A stretch of 62,751 nucleotides of DNA from an uncultured Gilliamella sp. (lineage in GTDB: Bacteria > Pseudomonadota > Gammaproteobacteria > Enterobacterales > Orbaceae): the NCBI GenBank assembly GCA_946481345.1, contig CAMLMY010000011.1, forward strand, positions 1 to 62,751, given 5' to 3'. The notes below the pieces were generated by a model. It was not told where the DNA came from. It ran no database searches and saw nothing but the letters and a program-made list of their open reading frames with translations. Positions within the stretch are counted from its first letter, which is position 1; every line of letters begins with the position of its first letter. Of the stretch, positions 31,876 to 40,487 are shown one piece after another. A program made the position numbers and the translations under genes.

Positions 31876-32478
31876 ATGACTTTAGTCACTCGTAAAGCCC
31901 CAGATTTTACATCAGCAGCAGTGTTAGGCTCAGGTGAAATCGTTGAAGATTTCAATTTAGCTAAACACATTAATGGTAAATATGCTGTTGTATTCTTTTG
32001 GCCAATGGATTTTACATTTGTATGTCCATCAGAAATCATCGCTTTCGATCATCGTTTAGAAGAATTTAAAAAACGTGGCGTTGAGATTATTGGGGTTTCT
32101 ATGGATTCACAATATGTACATAATGCATGGCGTAATACTCCACAAGATAAAGGCGGTATTGGTGAAGTAAAATTCCCAATTGTTGCAGATATAAAACACT
32201 CTATTATGCAAGCCTACGGCGTTGAACACCCTGAAGCTGGTGTTGCTCTTCGCGCATCATTCTTTATTGATAAATCAGGTGTTGTACGTCATGAAACGAT
32301 CAATGATTTACCAATCGGCCGTAATATTGACGAGATGATCCGTATTGTTGATGCTTTCCAATTCCATGAAGAACACGGTGAAGTTTGTCCTGCTCAATGG
32401 ACTAAAGGTAAACAAGGTATGCAGGCTAACCCAAATGGTGTTGCTAGCTACCTAAAACAACATGGTAACGAAATTTAG
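31876..32478 (+). CDS. typical 2-Cys peroxiredoxin (AhpC/TSA)
   Basis: A 200-residue peroxidase reducing H2O2 and organic hydroperoxides. The peroxidatic Cys is in DFTFVCPSEI (about residue 50) and the resolving Cys in GEVCPAQW (about residue 171). The length and FFWPMDFTFVCPSE resemble the Prx1/'peroxiredoxin C' group rather than E. coli AhpC (187). No AhpF reductase is adjacent, so thioredoxin is a likely reductant. Strong AGGAGA before the ATG, its own promoter and a downstream terminator mark a single-gene unit. Confidence 0.9.
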   Translation: MTLVTRKAPDFTSAAVLGSGEIVEDFNLAKHINGKYAVVFFWPMDFTFVCPSEIIAFDHRLEEFKKRGVEIIGVSMDSQYVHNAWRNTPQDKGGIGEVKFPIVADIKHSIMQAYGVEHPEAGVALRASFFIDKSGVVRHETINDLPIGRNIDEMIRIVDAFQFHEEHGEVCPAQWTKGKQGMQANPNGVASYLKQHGNEI

Positions 32479-32530
32479 TACACTGTTTTTCTCTTTTATT
32501 CATACATCCTTTTAGCTTACACTTTGCTTA

Positions 32531-32557
32531 ACCGGAGTTCATCTCCGGTCTTTTTTT
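32531..32557 (+). terminator. Rho-independent terminator
   Basis: Stem ACCGGAG / CTCCGGT (32531-32537 with 32543-32549), loop TTCAT, then C and seven T. Confidence 0.9.
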
Positions 32558-32632
32558 ATTTAGAAAATCAAATAAACGAAACAAAAAACGCTTTTTTAAC
32601 GCTATATCTGATTCTTTTAATTATCTCTTGAA

Positions 32633-32947
32633 CTACATTGTAGCGTGTAATCCTACAATACCAATAATAATAAAAGTAAGTCCAAATAAGCGAGGAAGAT
32701 TTTTTGGTTCATTAAAAATAAACATATTAGCCAACACAGCACCCGATGTACCCAGTCCAACCCATACAGGATAAACTATACTTAAATCCAGATATTGAAG
32801 TGAAAAATAAAATAAGGTAAACGAAACAAAAAAACCGCCCCAATACAGTGTTAACCGAAACACACTTTTTTGTTGCGAATAGAGCTTAAGGCCAATAGCG
32901 CCAATAACTTCAAAAATTGCAGCCGTTAAAATAAATAACCATCCCAT
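32633..32947 (-). CDS. SMR-family transporter, second subunit
   Basis: About 104 residues with four membrane helices, the size of small multidrug resistance proteins. The conserved membrane Glu is Glu13 in AAIFEVIGAIGLK. YPVWVGLGTSGAVLANMFIFNEP is the helix 3 signature. ATG 32947 fits the family start better than the in-frame TTG at 32959. It lies 23 bases after the other SMR gene, so they probably form a hetero-oligomer as in YkkCD, EbrAB or MdtIJ pairs. Substrate unknown. Confidence 0.85.
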   Translation of the reverse strand: MGWLFILTAAIFEVIGAIGLKLYSQQKSVFRLTLYWGGFFVSFTLFYFSLQYLDLSIVYPVWVGLGTSGAVLANMFIFNEPKNLPRLFGLTFIIIGIVGLHATM

Positions 32948-32970
32948 ATTGTAATCCAAATTTCAGTTAA

Positions 32971-33294
32971 TCAACTATCTGCTCGTTTAAGTTGCACAAC
33001 ACCAATAATTATTAATGCAACGAAAAATATTTCAATAAGTTTAATTTCTTTACCAAACACGACCATATCAATAACGAGTGAACCAATCGCTCCGACACCA
33101 GAAAATATTGCATACACAGTACCTGTAGGAATTGTCTTGCATGCATTCGTTAAAAACGTAAAATCAACAATAATTATGAGTATAACAATAACCCAATGCC
33201 ACCACTGACTGGCAGTAGTAAAACCAAATACCCAACACAGTTCAAAAAAGCAGGTCAGTATCACAAATGCCCACTCTTTATTCGCGCTAAACAT
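32971..33294 (-). CDS. SMR-family transporter, first subunit
   Basis: A 107-residue SMR protein with four membrane helices. The proton-binding Glu18 lies in TCFFELCWVFGF. Helix 3 carries IPTGTVYAIFSGVGAIGSLVIDMVVFGKE. GGGGTAACT precedes the ATG. It is the first gene of a two-gene SMR operon. I looked for a guanidine (ykkC-type) riboswitch upstream and did not find one, which weakens a guanidinium-export role. Confidence 0.85.
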   Translation of the reverse strand: MFSANKEWAFVILTCFFELCWVFGFTTASQWWHWVIVILIIIVDFTFLTNACKTIPTGTVYAIFSGVGAIGSLVIDMVVFGKEIKLIEIFFVALIIIGVVQLKRADS

Positions 33295-33691
33295 AGTTAC
33301 CCCGTTTTTATTACTATCTATTTTGTTAAAATCTATATTTTTAATGCAATCTATATGTTAGATATGCTGATTCTGCTATTTTGCCAATAAGCATCGACAA
33401 AACTATAGATGGTTCGCAAACAAAGCATTTGCCACCAAAAGAACTTAATATTATTTACAAAGAAACAACTTAATTGAATGCTAATTAGATTTTTAAAATT
33501 AGTATGATATTAAAATATCTATCGTTTCTAAAAACTTAAAAAATTTTATCCTTATTTATCAAATGTATAAGATATTTTATAATGAAGAAAGACAAAAAGC
33601 AAGAATAAAACTGTTATTATTCAATGTTTCACACTTTTACAGATAAAATTATAGTGAATAATGAGAACAATAAATAACTTAAAGCAGCTAA
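33295..33691. other. intergenic region between SMR pair and fepA
   Basis: AT-rich sequence with the promoter region of the SMR operon. No coding sequence or structured leader recognisable. Confidence 0.45.
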
Positions 33692-33738
33692 ATAATCGCC
33701 AAGTTTAATCAATTTAATCGTTAGTTTGGCGATTTTAT
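33692..33738. terminator. hairpin terminator after fepA
   Basis: Inverted repeat AATCGCCAA (33694-33702) with TTGGCGATT (33726-33734) across a long loop that itself partly pairs; T or A runs flank both sides. Confidence 0.6.
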
Positions 33739-33751
33739 TTAATTGATTGAG

Positions 33752-35998
33752 CTAGAATGAAAGTTTAGTACTTACAAAAAATGTCCGCCCTGGTTCATTA
33801 TACGTTGCAGCTCCTGCACCCTTAACGGTTACGATACCATTTACTGGATTTTTTAAGGTTGTGGAATTACCCTCTCGGAATAAGCGCTTATTAAACACAT
33901 TATCTATTCCAGCCGTTAACGTAACGTTTTTATTAAATTGATATTGCCCACTAAAATTTAAAATAGCATAAGGACTAAGTTGGTGAGTTGCACTATCCGT
34001 AGCTTTATTCCCAAGATAATCATATTTTTTCGGCTTTTGTTTACCAAACCAAGTGACCGTAGTTAACAACGACAATTTATCGGTTGTTTGCCAGTCTATT
34101 GATGAATTCAACGTATATTTTGGTATTATTGATAAATAATCGCCAGTCTTTTTATTTTTTGACTGCAACATCCAAGTTAGGTTATTTCGAAACTTGATTG
34201 TTGAAGTAACGGGAATCGTTAAGCTGCCTTCCAATCCCTCTACAACAGATTTGGGCACATTTTGCCATTGAAAAATATTTGAATTGCCAAATTTATTTTT
34301 TCCACCTTGCGCATGACCCACCACTTTTGTGCCAGAATCAATTTTATCATGATAATCATTACGGAAATAAGTTATGCCAGCAATTAATCCTTCATTATTA
34401 TGAAACTCAAGCCCAATTTCTTTATTGACACTTGTTTCCGCTTTTAAATTTTTGTTACCAATTAAATAACAACTGCCACCCGCACTATGACAACCTTGCC
34501 CACGACTATAAAGAAGATAGTTTGGGTTAGTTTGATATAAGTTAGGTGCTTTATAAGCTCTAGCAATACCAAGTTTTAAACTGAAATAGTCGCCCAATTC
34601 TTGGGATAAGTTCAAACTTGGACTCCAGTTACCACCTGATTTACTTTGATGATTATATCGTAATGTAGGGGTAAGCATGGTAGTTTGTGTCAGTTCAATG
34701 TTATCTTCGATAAACATCCCCCAAAGATTAGCTGATGAGTTTTCACTGCGCATTTTATCTTTGATCCAAGATATGCTTCCTCCCTCTTCAACGGATTGAT
34801 TATTTGAGGTTGGATCTTTCATTTTTTGATGATTATACTCGCCACCAACAGTCATAGTTTGGGGTACCACCATAGTTAATGGGAAGTTGGTCTCATTATG
34901 TAAAGTAACATTATTATATTTAATGGTAGAAAAACTATCATTATCAAATCGACCTTCAGTTCCACCAGCTAAACCTTCATTTAAACGGGTATTATGTGTT
35001 TTTTCCAATTGAATATAAGATATTGTATTTAAGCCGTTGTCCCAATATGCTCGATGAGTTATTGAATAATTTTGACGAATCATTTTGTTAGTTTCATCAT
35101 TATAAAAACGACTCACCAATTGATTAGGATTATTATTCTGTGTATCTCCGGCATAAATATTTCCTTGTCGGCTAATGCTCGTTTCAAATTCAATTGATTG
35201 TTTATCAGTGATATCCCACCGCAATAGACCATTGAGATCTTTATTGCGCACCCCTTCCCGTCCTGCACTGACCGAATTCGGATTAATTTGATGTTTTTTG
35301 TTGATATCCCACTCATCAGCATCGGTTTTATTGATATTGCCGTATAGACGCATACTTAGATTATCGGTTAATCCACCTGTTAATAAAAAGTTAGTCCTTT
35401 TTGTTGAACCTTCCTCACTGTGAGATGGTACATTAATATAACTATTTAAAGATCCATGCCACTCTTTAGCGGGTTGTTTCGTTATAATATTTACTACGCC
35501 TCCTGCTGCACCATCTCCATAACGAGCTGCTGCTGGACCACGAAGCACGTCAATTCTTTCAATAATATCTACAGGTATCCAATTCGTATCGCCTCTTGTG
35601 TCTCGCTCACCGCGCCAACCATATCGAACAGACATACGGCTTTTTACTGGTCTTCCATCAACTAAAATAAGCGTATTTTCAGGTCCCATTCCTCGAATAT
35701 CAATTTGTCGATTATTACCTCGTTGACCACTTGTTGAATTACCCGTCAAACTGACACCTGGCATAGTACGAATAATTTCGGAAATATCGTTTTTGGGCGG
35801 CATTTTGCTCAGATCTTTTTGGCTGATAACCGAAACACCCAATGCTTGTTTAGCTTGCTCTGCTGCTGTCACAACCATCACATCATCTGAATCACTTGCC
35901 TTATGAGTTAATGAATTTTTGATATCAGCATTAGCATTATGACATGCAAGACTAACAAGTGTGGCAATAAAATAAGTCGATTTATATTTTGAACACAT
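33752..35998 (-). CDS. fepA: ferric enterobactin TonB-dependent receptor FepA
   Basis: A 748-residue outer-membrane receptor. A signal peptide (about 1-24) is followed by a TonB box region DDVMVVTAAEQ. The plug domain has IIRTMPGVSLTGNSTSGQRG and GMGPENTLILVDG. A 22-strand barrel ends in FFVSTKLSF. It matches E. coli FepA along its length, including YQTNPNYLLYSRGQGC and ETSVNKEIGLEF, so ferric enterobactin or a related catecholate is the likely ligand. A Fur box lies just upstream. No fepBCDG or ent genes are in the window. Confidence 0.93.
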   Translation of the reverse strand: MCSKYKSTYFIATLVSLACHNANADIKNSLTHKASDSDDVMVVTAAEQAKQALGVSVISQKDLSKMPPKNDISEIIRTMPGVSLTGNSTSGQRGNNRQIDIRGMGPENTLILVDGRPVKSRMSVRYGWRGERDTRGDTNWIPVDIIERIDVLRGPAAARYGDGAAGGVVNIITKQPAKEWHGSLNSYINVPSHSEEGSTKRTNFLLTGGLTDNLSMRLYGNINKTDADEWDINKKHQINPNSVSAGREGVRNKDLNGLLRWDITDKQSIEFETSISRQGNIYAGDTQNNNPNQLVSRFYNDETNKMIRQNYSITHRAYWDNGLNTISYIQLEKTHNTRLNEGLAGGTEGRFDNDSFSTIKYNNVTLHNETNFPLTMVVPQTMTVGGEYNHQKMKDPTSNNQSVEEGGSISWIKDKMRSENSSANLWGMFIEDNIELTQTTMLTPTLRYNHQSKSGGNWSPSLNLSQELGDYFSLKLGIARAYKAPNLYQTNPNYLLYSRGQGCHSAGGSCYLIGNKNLKAETSVNKEIGLEFHNNEGLIAGITYFRNDYHDKIDSGTKVVGHAQGGKNKFGNSNIFQWQNVPKSVVEGLEGSLTIPVTSTIKFRNNLTWMLQSKNKKTGDYLSIIPKYTLNSSIDWQTTDKLSLLTTVTWFGKQKPKKYDYLGNKATDSATHQLSPYAILNFSGQYQFNKNVTLTAGIDNVFNKRLFREGNSTTLKNPVNGIVTVKGAGAATYNEPGRTFFVSTKLSF

Positions 35999-36024
35999 AT
36001 ATTATCCCTAATATTATTCTTCAA

Positions 36025-36043
36025 TAATGATTATCATTATCAA
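36025..36043. promoter_or_regulatory. Fur box upstream of fepA
   Basis: AATAATGATTATCATTATC; read on the minus strand it differs at one position from the 19-base consensus GATAATGATAATCATTATC. It lies 27 bases before the fepA start, indicating iron repression by Fur. Confidence 0.9.
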
Positions 36044-36110
36044 GTGTCAGTAATATAAATCAAACTATCATATATTCAAGTTGATTAATAACTATTTGCT
36101 CAAATACTGG

Positions 36111-37040
36111 TTAATGAATGTTAAAATTTATTTGAATGCCATCTTGTAAAGCTATAATCGCTGCTGTTTTATGGGATTGTTGCGGATAAACTTTGTAACT
36201 TAAATTTAAGTTATGAATCTTAGCTTGTTTTAATTGATCAAATAGATGTTTCGAATTATCCACCATTTTACGATTTTGCCGATGCTTTAATAAGAGATTC
36301 TGCTTTTCCTTGGGTAACTTGCGATCAAAAGGAAGTAAAGATTGTTCAGATCCCCCTACAGAGATAAGTAAATTGACGGGATTGATGAGTGGTGGCTGAT
36401 TATCTAATAAGTATTTCGATAATACTTTAAACATATATCCATCGCTAAACCACATAGATGGACTCGATACCACATAGGTATTAAAAATCACTGGTTTTGT
36501 TAAAAAAATATATAAATTAAATAATCCACCGTATGAATGTCCAAAAATAGCTTGCTGTTTTAAATTAATCTTATAGCGTTTTTCCATTTCAGGTTTAAGT
36601 TCTTTTGTTAAAACATCATAAAACGCATCTGCTCCACCATATTTACCAGATAAATTAATTTGATTATTCGGTAAGGTCTCAAAAACAAAATGATCTGGTT
36701 TAGGTAAAAAATCAAAATCACGACGTGTTTGATTGAGATAGTCAATTGCGACAATTATACCTTCTTGAAGAATACAACGCTCACAAGCTTGACTTTTAAT
36801 AATGTCACTTGCTGTTAAAAAATAACTGTTACCATCAAGAAGATAAATAATTGGCCAACCACCTTTCGGTGTAGGTTTATTAGGAATATAAATAGTAACT
36901 TTATAATCACCATTTGCCGTTGAATGAAATATTTCAGTCCGAGTATTAGGAACAACCACGTTGTTTGTTGAAATGGATTTTGATTGGCAACCTGTTATGA
37001 CCAAAAGCATTATTATATATAACAGAGTGAAACGTGGCAT
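36111..37040 (-). CDS. IroE/Fes-like siderophore esterase, putative lipoprotein
   Basis: A 309-residue alpha/beta hydrolase. The N-terminus is a lipoprotein signal with lipobox ITGC (Cys18). The nucleophile is Ser169 in FGHSYGG. The His is in QSHKTA near residue 289. YLLDGNSYF is a family strand. It resembles IroE-type trilactone esterases that cut enterobactin or salmochelin in the periplasm. It sits directly upstream of fepA on the same strand, which supports that role. E. coli IroE is anchored by an uncleaved signal, so a lipobox would be different. No Fur box is visible ahead of it. Confidence 0.75.
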   Translation of the reverse strand: MPRFTLLYIIMLLVITGCQSKSISTNNVVVPNTRTEIFHSTANGDYKVTIYIPNKPTPKGGWPIIYLLDGNSYFLTASDIIKSQACERCILQEGIIVAIDYLNQTRRDFDFLPKPDHFVFETLPNNQINLSGKYGGADAFYDVLTKELKPEMEKRYKINLKQQAIFGHSYGGLFNLYIFLTKPVIFNTYVVSSPSMWFSDGYMFKVLSKYLLDNQPPLINPVNLLISVGGSEQSLLPFDRKLPKEKQNLLLKHRQNRKMVDNSKHLFDQLKQAKIHNLNLSYKVYPQQSHKTAAIIALQDGIQINFNIH

Positions 37041-37126
37041 AGTTTATCCTAAACAATCAGAACTTGCTAAAACAAAATTAATGAACACATCTAATTTATT
37101 CAATAATAAACTTAATAAAATAATGC

Positions 37127-37153
37127 CACTGCCGAATGGTTAATTCGACAGTT
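37127..37153 (-). terminator. possible terminator after ribB
   Basis: Inverted repeat ACTGCCGAAT / ATTCGACAGT with one mismatch and loop GGTTA; only a loose T-rich stretch follows on the minus strand. Confidence 0.4.
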
Positions 37154-37166
37154 TACATCCTTATGT

Positions 37167-37811
37167 TTAGACTGAAAAAGTGTTCCGATAAGCAACAATA
37201 TCTTCAATTGTGACAACGGGTAAATGATGCTGTTTGGCAAATTCGACAACTTGCGGTGCCCTTGCCATCGATCCATCATCATTAGTTAACTCACAAATTA
37301 CAGCAGCGGGTTTAAAACCTGCTAATGAAACCAAATCAACTGATGCTTCAGTATGCCCTCGGCGATTCAAAACACCGCCCTCTTTAGCAACTAATGGAAA
37401 TACATGACCAGGATGGTTTAAGTCACTGGGTTTCGCATTATCAGCAACAGCGGCTTTTACAGTCGTCACTCTATCCGATGCAGATACCCCAGTAGTAACG
37501 CCTTTAGCCGCTTCAATTGTAATGGTAAAAGCAGTATGATTTTTACTGGTATTATTGGCGACCATCATAGGCAATTCTAATTTGTCACAATAAGATTGTG
37601 GCATACATAGACAAACGATACCACTTCCATATCGAATAGTTAGTGCCATTTGTTGAGTTGTAATTGTTTCTGCCGCCCAAATGACATCACCTTCGTTTTC
37701 GCGATCTTCATCATCTAAAACTAACACCCCAGATCCTGCTTTAATTGAAGCAATAGCTTTTTTTACTCTCTCAATTGGTGTTCCAAATTCATTTAAATTA
37801 AACTGATTCAT
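37167..37811 (-). CDS. ribB: 3,4-dihydroxy-2-butanone-4-phosphate synthase RibB
   Basis: 214 residues (E. coli RibB 217). It makes the four-carbon riboflavin precursor from ribulose 5-phosphate. The acidic loop [10 protein letters not shown] binds metal. The segments [23 protein letters not shown] and [13 protein letters not shown] complete the site. There is no GTP cyclohydrolase (RibA) domain attached. It is preceded by an FMN riboswitch about 230 bases upstream, so it is controlled by flavin level. Confidence 0.96.
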   Translation of the reverse strand: MNQFNLNEFGTPIERVKKAIASIKAGSGVLVLDDEDRENEGDVIWAAETITTQQMALTIRYGSGIVCLCMPQSYCDKLELPMMVANNTSKNHTAFTITIEAAKGVTTGVSASDRVTTVKAAVADNAKPSDLNHPGHVFPLVAKEGGVLNRRGHTEASVDLVSLAGFKPAAVICELTNDDGSMARAPQVVEFAKQHHLPVVTIEDIVAYRNTFSV

Positions 37812-38038
37812 GGTAGATACCTATCCTGTTTTATTAAGTTAATTATATTTATTCTTAATTAAAATAAACCTAATCCAAACTAATATTTCATGTAACTAAT
37901 TGAGATAAGTTTACATATAAAATAATTGCCAAAAGCAAAGTTAAATTAGTTAAGTTATAAATATATTAAATACCAGAATCAGGGCAAGTGCTTGACCATA
38001 GTGATTTTGCTATAAAGCAAATATAGAAAAGATAAGCC
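37812..38038. other. ribB leader / expression platform
   Basis: AT-rich transcribed leader between the riboswitch aptamer and ribB; I do not see a clear terminator hairpin with a T run, so translational control may be used instead. Confidence 0.4.
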
Positions 38039-38178
38039 ACTCTCTTTCATCCAGACTTTAACTGTCGGCTTTGGAATCTCACCAAATCTGCTTGTCCTCA
38101 ATAAAATTGAAATTTATTAAGCGCTCGTGGGCTATAACCACCGGTGGGGAATTACGCCCCGCCCTGAGAATTTTGTCA
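38039..38178 (-). promoter_or_regulatory. FMN riboswitch (RFN element) of ribB
   Basis: On the minus strand the conserved blocks appear in order: TCTCAGGGCGGGGC, ATTCCCCACCGGTGG, AGCCCACGAGCGC, AGCAGATTTGGTGAGATTCC, GCCGACAGTTAAAGTCTGGATG and a closing GAAAGAGAG. This is the canonical six-helix RFN aptamer. The 220-base gap to ribB would hold the expression platform. Confidence 0.95.
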
Positions 38179-38241
38179 GCGAACTGACCGCCAACACTAT
38201 AATATAAAATAGGAAAAAACACACGGATATTTTATAAAGTT

Positions 38242-38268
38242 AAAAAAATTGCCGCATCATGCGGCAAT
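38242..38268 (-). terminator. Rho-independent terminator of the pot operon
   Basis: Stem ATTGCCGCA / TGCGGCAAT (38248-38256 with 38260-38268), loop TCA; on the minus strand it is followed by a run of seven T. Confidence 0.92.
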
Positions 38269-38288
38269 CTTTGATATAAATAAGGTAA

Positions 38289-39290
38289 TTAGCTCATACG
38301 AATTTCACGTAAATGTCGTTTTTCAGCACGTCGCATCCAAAGCCATGAAATGAAACCAATAATACCCACAATTAACAATATAATCGTTGCTAACGCATTA
38401 ACTTGTGGATCGACACCTAAACGTACTTTCGAAAATATAAGTTTCGGTAACGTCATTGCACCTGGTCCAGTCACAAAATTCGCGATAACCACATCATCAA
38501 GCGATAAGGTAAATGCCAACAACCAACCAGAAACAAGAGCTGGAGCAATCATAGGCAAAGTGATAATGAAAAATACCTTTAATGGATTTGCACCCAAATC
38601 TAATGCGGCTTCTTCAATTGACTTATCCAACTCTCGTAATCTAGCACTAATAACAACGGTCACATATGCAGTACAAAACGTTGCATGAGCCATCCAAATG
38701 GTCATTGCTCCTCGTTCCTTAGGCCAACCAAGCACTTGTCCCATTCCAACAAACAGTAATAATAATGCTAGACCCGTTATCACATCAGGCATAACAAGCG
38801 GTGCGGTTGTCATAAAAGAGAATAAATTAGAGCCACGGAATCGTTTAAATCGAATAATGGCAAAAGCAGCTAAAGTACCAAGTACGATTGCCAACGAAGC
38901 AGCCCCAGCAGCAATACTCAAGCTTAATCCTACCGCTTTAAGTAAAGCTTGATTATGAACCAATTCAAAATACCATTTGGTCGAAAATTCAGCCCAAACT
39001 GTAACAAGTCTTGAACTATTGAACGAATAAATGATTAAAATAATCATAGGGATATATAAAAAGGATAAACACAATAAAATAATTAATCCTTTTAAACATC
39101 GAACTAATAGCGATATTGTTACAAGACCAGTCAAAATAAGGCTAAATACCAAACATCCCACATATAAGTTAATACTGCCCAATAAAGCAAAGCCTGATGC
39201 CGAAATTAAAATCGACAGCACTAATGAACCTAAAAATGAGGAGATAAAAACAATCAATGCAGATCGCATAATTAATGGTAAATTATTCAT
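38289..39290 (-). CDS. potI: putrescine ABC transporter permease PotI, N-terminally extended
   Basis: 333 residues against 281 in E. coli. From about residue 75 on it follows E. coli PotI (FLYIPMIILIIYSFNSSRLVTVW, APLVMPDVITGLALLLLF), with the EAA loop EEAALDLGANPLKVFFIITLP. The first five residues, MNNLP, also match E. coli. Between them lies an insertion of roughly 50 residues forming two extra hydrophobic segments. GGGAGGTAAATAA precedes the start, which directly abuts the potH stop. Last gene of potFGHI. Confidence 0.9.
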   Translation of the reverse strand: MNNLPLIMRSALIVFISSFLGSLVLSILISASGFALLGSINLYVGCLVFSLILTGLVTISLLVRCLKGLIILLCLSFLYIPMIILIIYSFNSSRLVTVWAEFSTKWYFELVHNQALLKAVGLSLSIAAGAASLAIVLGTLAAFAIIRFKRFRGSNLFSFMTTAPLVMPDVITGLALLLLFVGMGQVLGWPKERGAMTIWMAHATFCTAYVTVVISARLRELDKSIEEAALDLGANPLKVFFIITLPMIAPALVSGWLLAFTLSLDDVVIANFVTGPGAMTLPKLIFSKVRLGVDPQVNALATIILLIVGIIGFISWLWMRRAEKRHLREIRMS

Positions 39291-40469
39291 TTATTTACCT
39301 CCCAATTGTCGGTTCTGAAATTTATTAAAGTAGTAAATAGGGACGATTAATATCAATAACATCACGGTTGCAACAGCGGAAGCAGCTGGCCAATCATGAT
39401 TATTAAAGAATTCAGCCCACAGTTGTGTACCAATCATTAAACTATCCGATGGACCTAATAGTTCAGGTATTACATATTCCCCTACCGCAGGAATAAAGAC
39501 CAACATTCCACCAGCGATAACCCCGTTTTTGGTTAATGGTACAATAATGTTAAAGAAAGTTTTAATTGGCTTACAACCTAAATCTAAAGCTGCTTCAATA
39601 AGCGTTGTATCGACTTTGCTTAATGATGTATAAATTGGCAATACAACAAATGGTAGATAAGAATAGACAATACCAATATAGACCGCTAAATAGGTTTTCA
39701 TGATTATTAAAGGTTGATCAATAACCCCCAACCACATTAAGAAATTATTTAAAAGTCCATTAGGATTTAAAATACCAATCCAAGCATAAACACGAATTAA
39801 AAATGAAGTCCAAGAAGGCAAAATAATCAACAATAATAAAATATTTCGACTCGATGGTTTACACTGTGATATAGCCCAAGCTAACGGATAACCAATTAAA
39901 ATGCATAACAGTGTTGAGATAGCTGCGACTTTTAATGATTGTAAATAAGAATCGATGTAGATAGTATCTTCAAATAAATTGAAATAATTACCAAAATTTA
40001 AAACAATATTAAGTAAACCATCTTCATAACTCAACAGATCAGTATAAGGAGGTACCGCGATAGCAGCTTCCGAAAAACTGATACGAAAAACAATCAAAAA
40101 CGGCAATAAAAATAACAATAGCATCCATAAATAAGGAATCGCTATCACTAATAGACGCCCATACAATGTCATTAAGTCAGAATCATCTCGTTGTTGACGC
40201 ATTTTTTTGAATGCAAAATAAATCGCAACTAAACCCAACCCTGCAGGTATATATAAAATACTGCCTGCTATAATTAAACGGTAAGCGAATTTAGAGGGTT
40301 TATAATGCACCAAATATGCACCTAAACAAGATAATAGTAGACTTAATACCATAGAGGTAAATAACGCATCTAAAAACAAATTATCAAATGCATTTGTCGT
40401 TACAAAACGTAAATAAACATTGAGTAACACCAATGCATTTAGAAACAAACCACAATAAATGGATCGCAT
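39291..40469 (-). CDS. potH: putrescine ABC transporter permease PotH, N-terminally extended
   Basis: About 392 residues against 317 in E. coli. The conserved permease begins near residue 104 (LLVIAIPYLWMLLLFLLPFL) and carries the EAA loop EAALDLGCKPIKTFFNIIVPL. Ahead of it are about 100 residues with three hydrophobic segments; E. coli has only a short soluble tail there. ATG 40469 with GAGG eight bases upstream is preferred to TTG 40472. With PotI it forms the membrane channel. Confidence 0.88.
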   Translation of the reverse strand: MRSIYCGLFLNALVLLNVYLRFVTTNAFDNLFLDALFTSMVLSLLLSCLGAYLVHYKPSKFAYRLIIAGSILYIPAGLGLVAIYFAFKKMRQQRDDSDLMTLYGRLLVIAIPYLWMLLLFLLPFLIVFRISFSEAAIAVPPYTDLLSYEDGLLNIVLNFGNYFNLFEDTIYIDSYLQSLKVAAISTLLCILIGYPLAWAISQCKPSSRNILLLLIILPSWTSFLIRVYAWIGILNPNGLLNNFLMWLGVIDQPLIIMKTYLAVYIGIVYSYLPFVVLPIYTSLSKVDTTLIEAALDLGCKPIKTFFNIIVPLTKNGVIAGGMLVFIPAVGEYVIPELLGPSDSLMIGTQLWAEFFNNHDWPAASAVATVMLLILIVPIYYFNKFQNRQLGGK

Positions 40470-40487
40470 CAATATATCCTCTTGTGT

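Noticed and set aside
33295-33691. Possible guanidine (ykkC-type) riboswitch ahead of the SMR pair
   Set aside because: None of the conserved ACGR-type loops or stems of that aptamer could be seen on the minus strand.
37128-37152. Hairpin between the esterase and ribB read as a strong terminator
   Set aside because: The stem has a mismatch and no proper T run follows, so it is listed only as a weak candidate.
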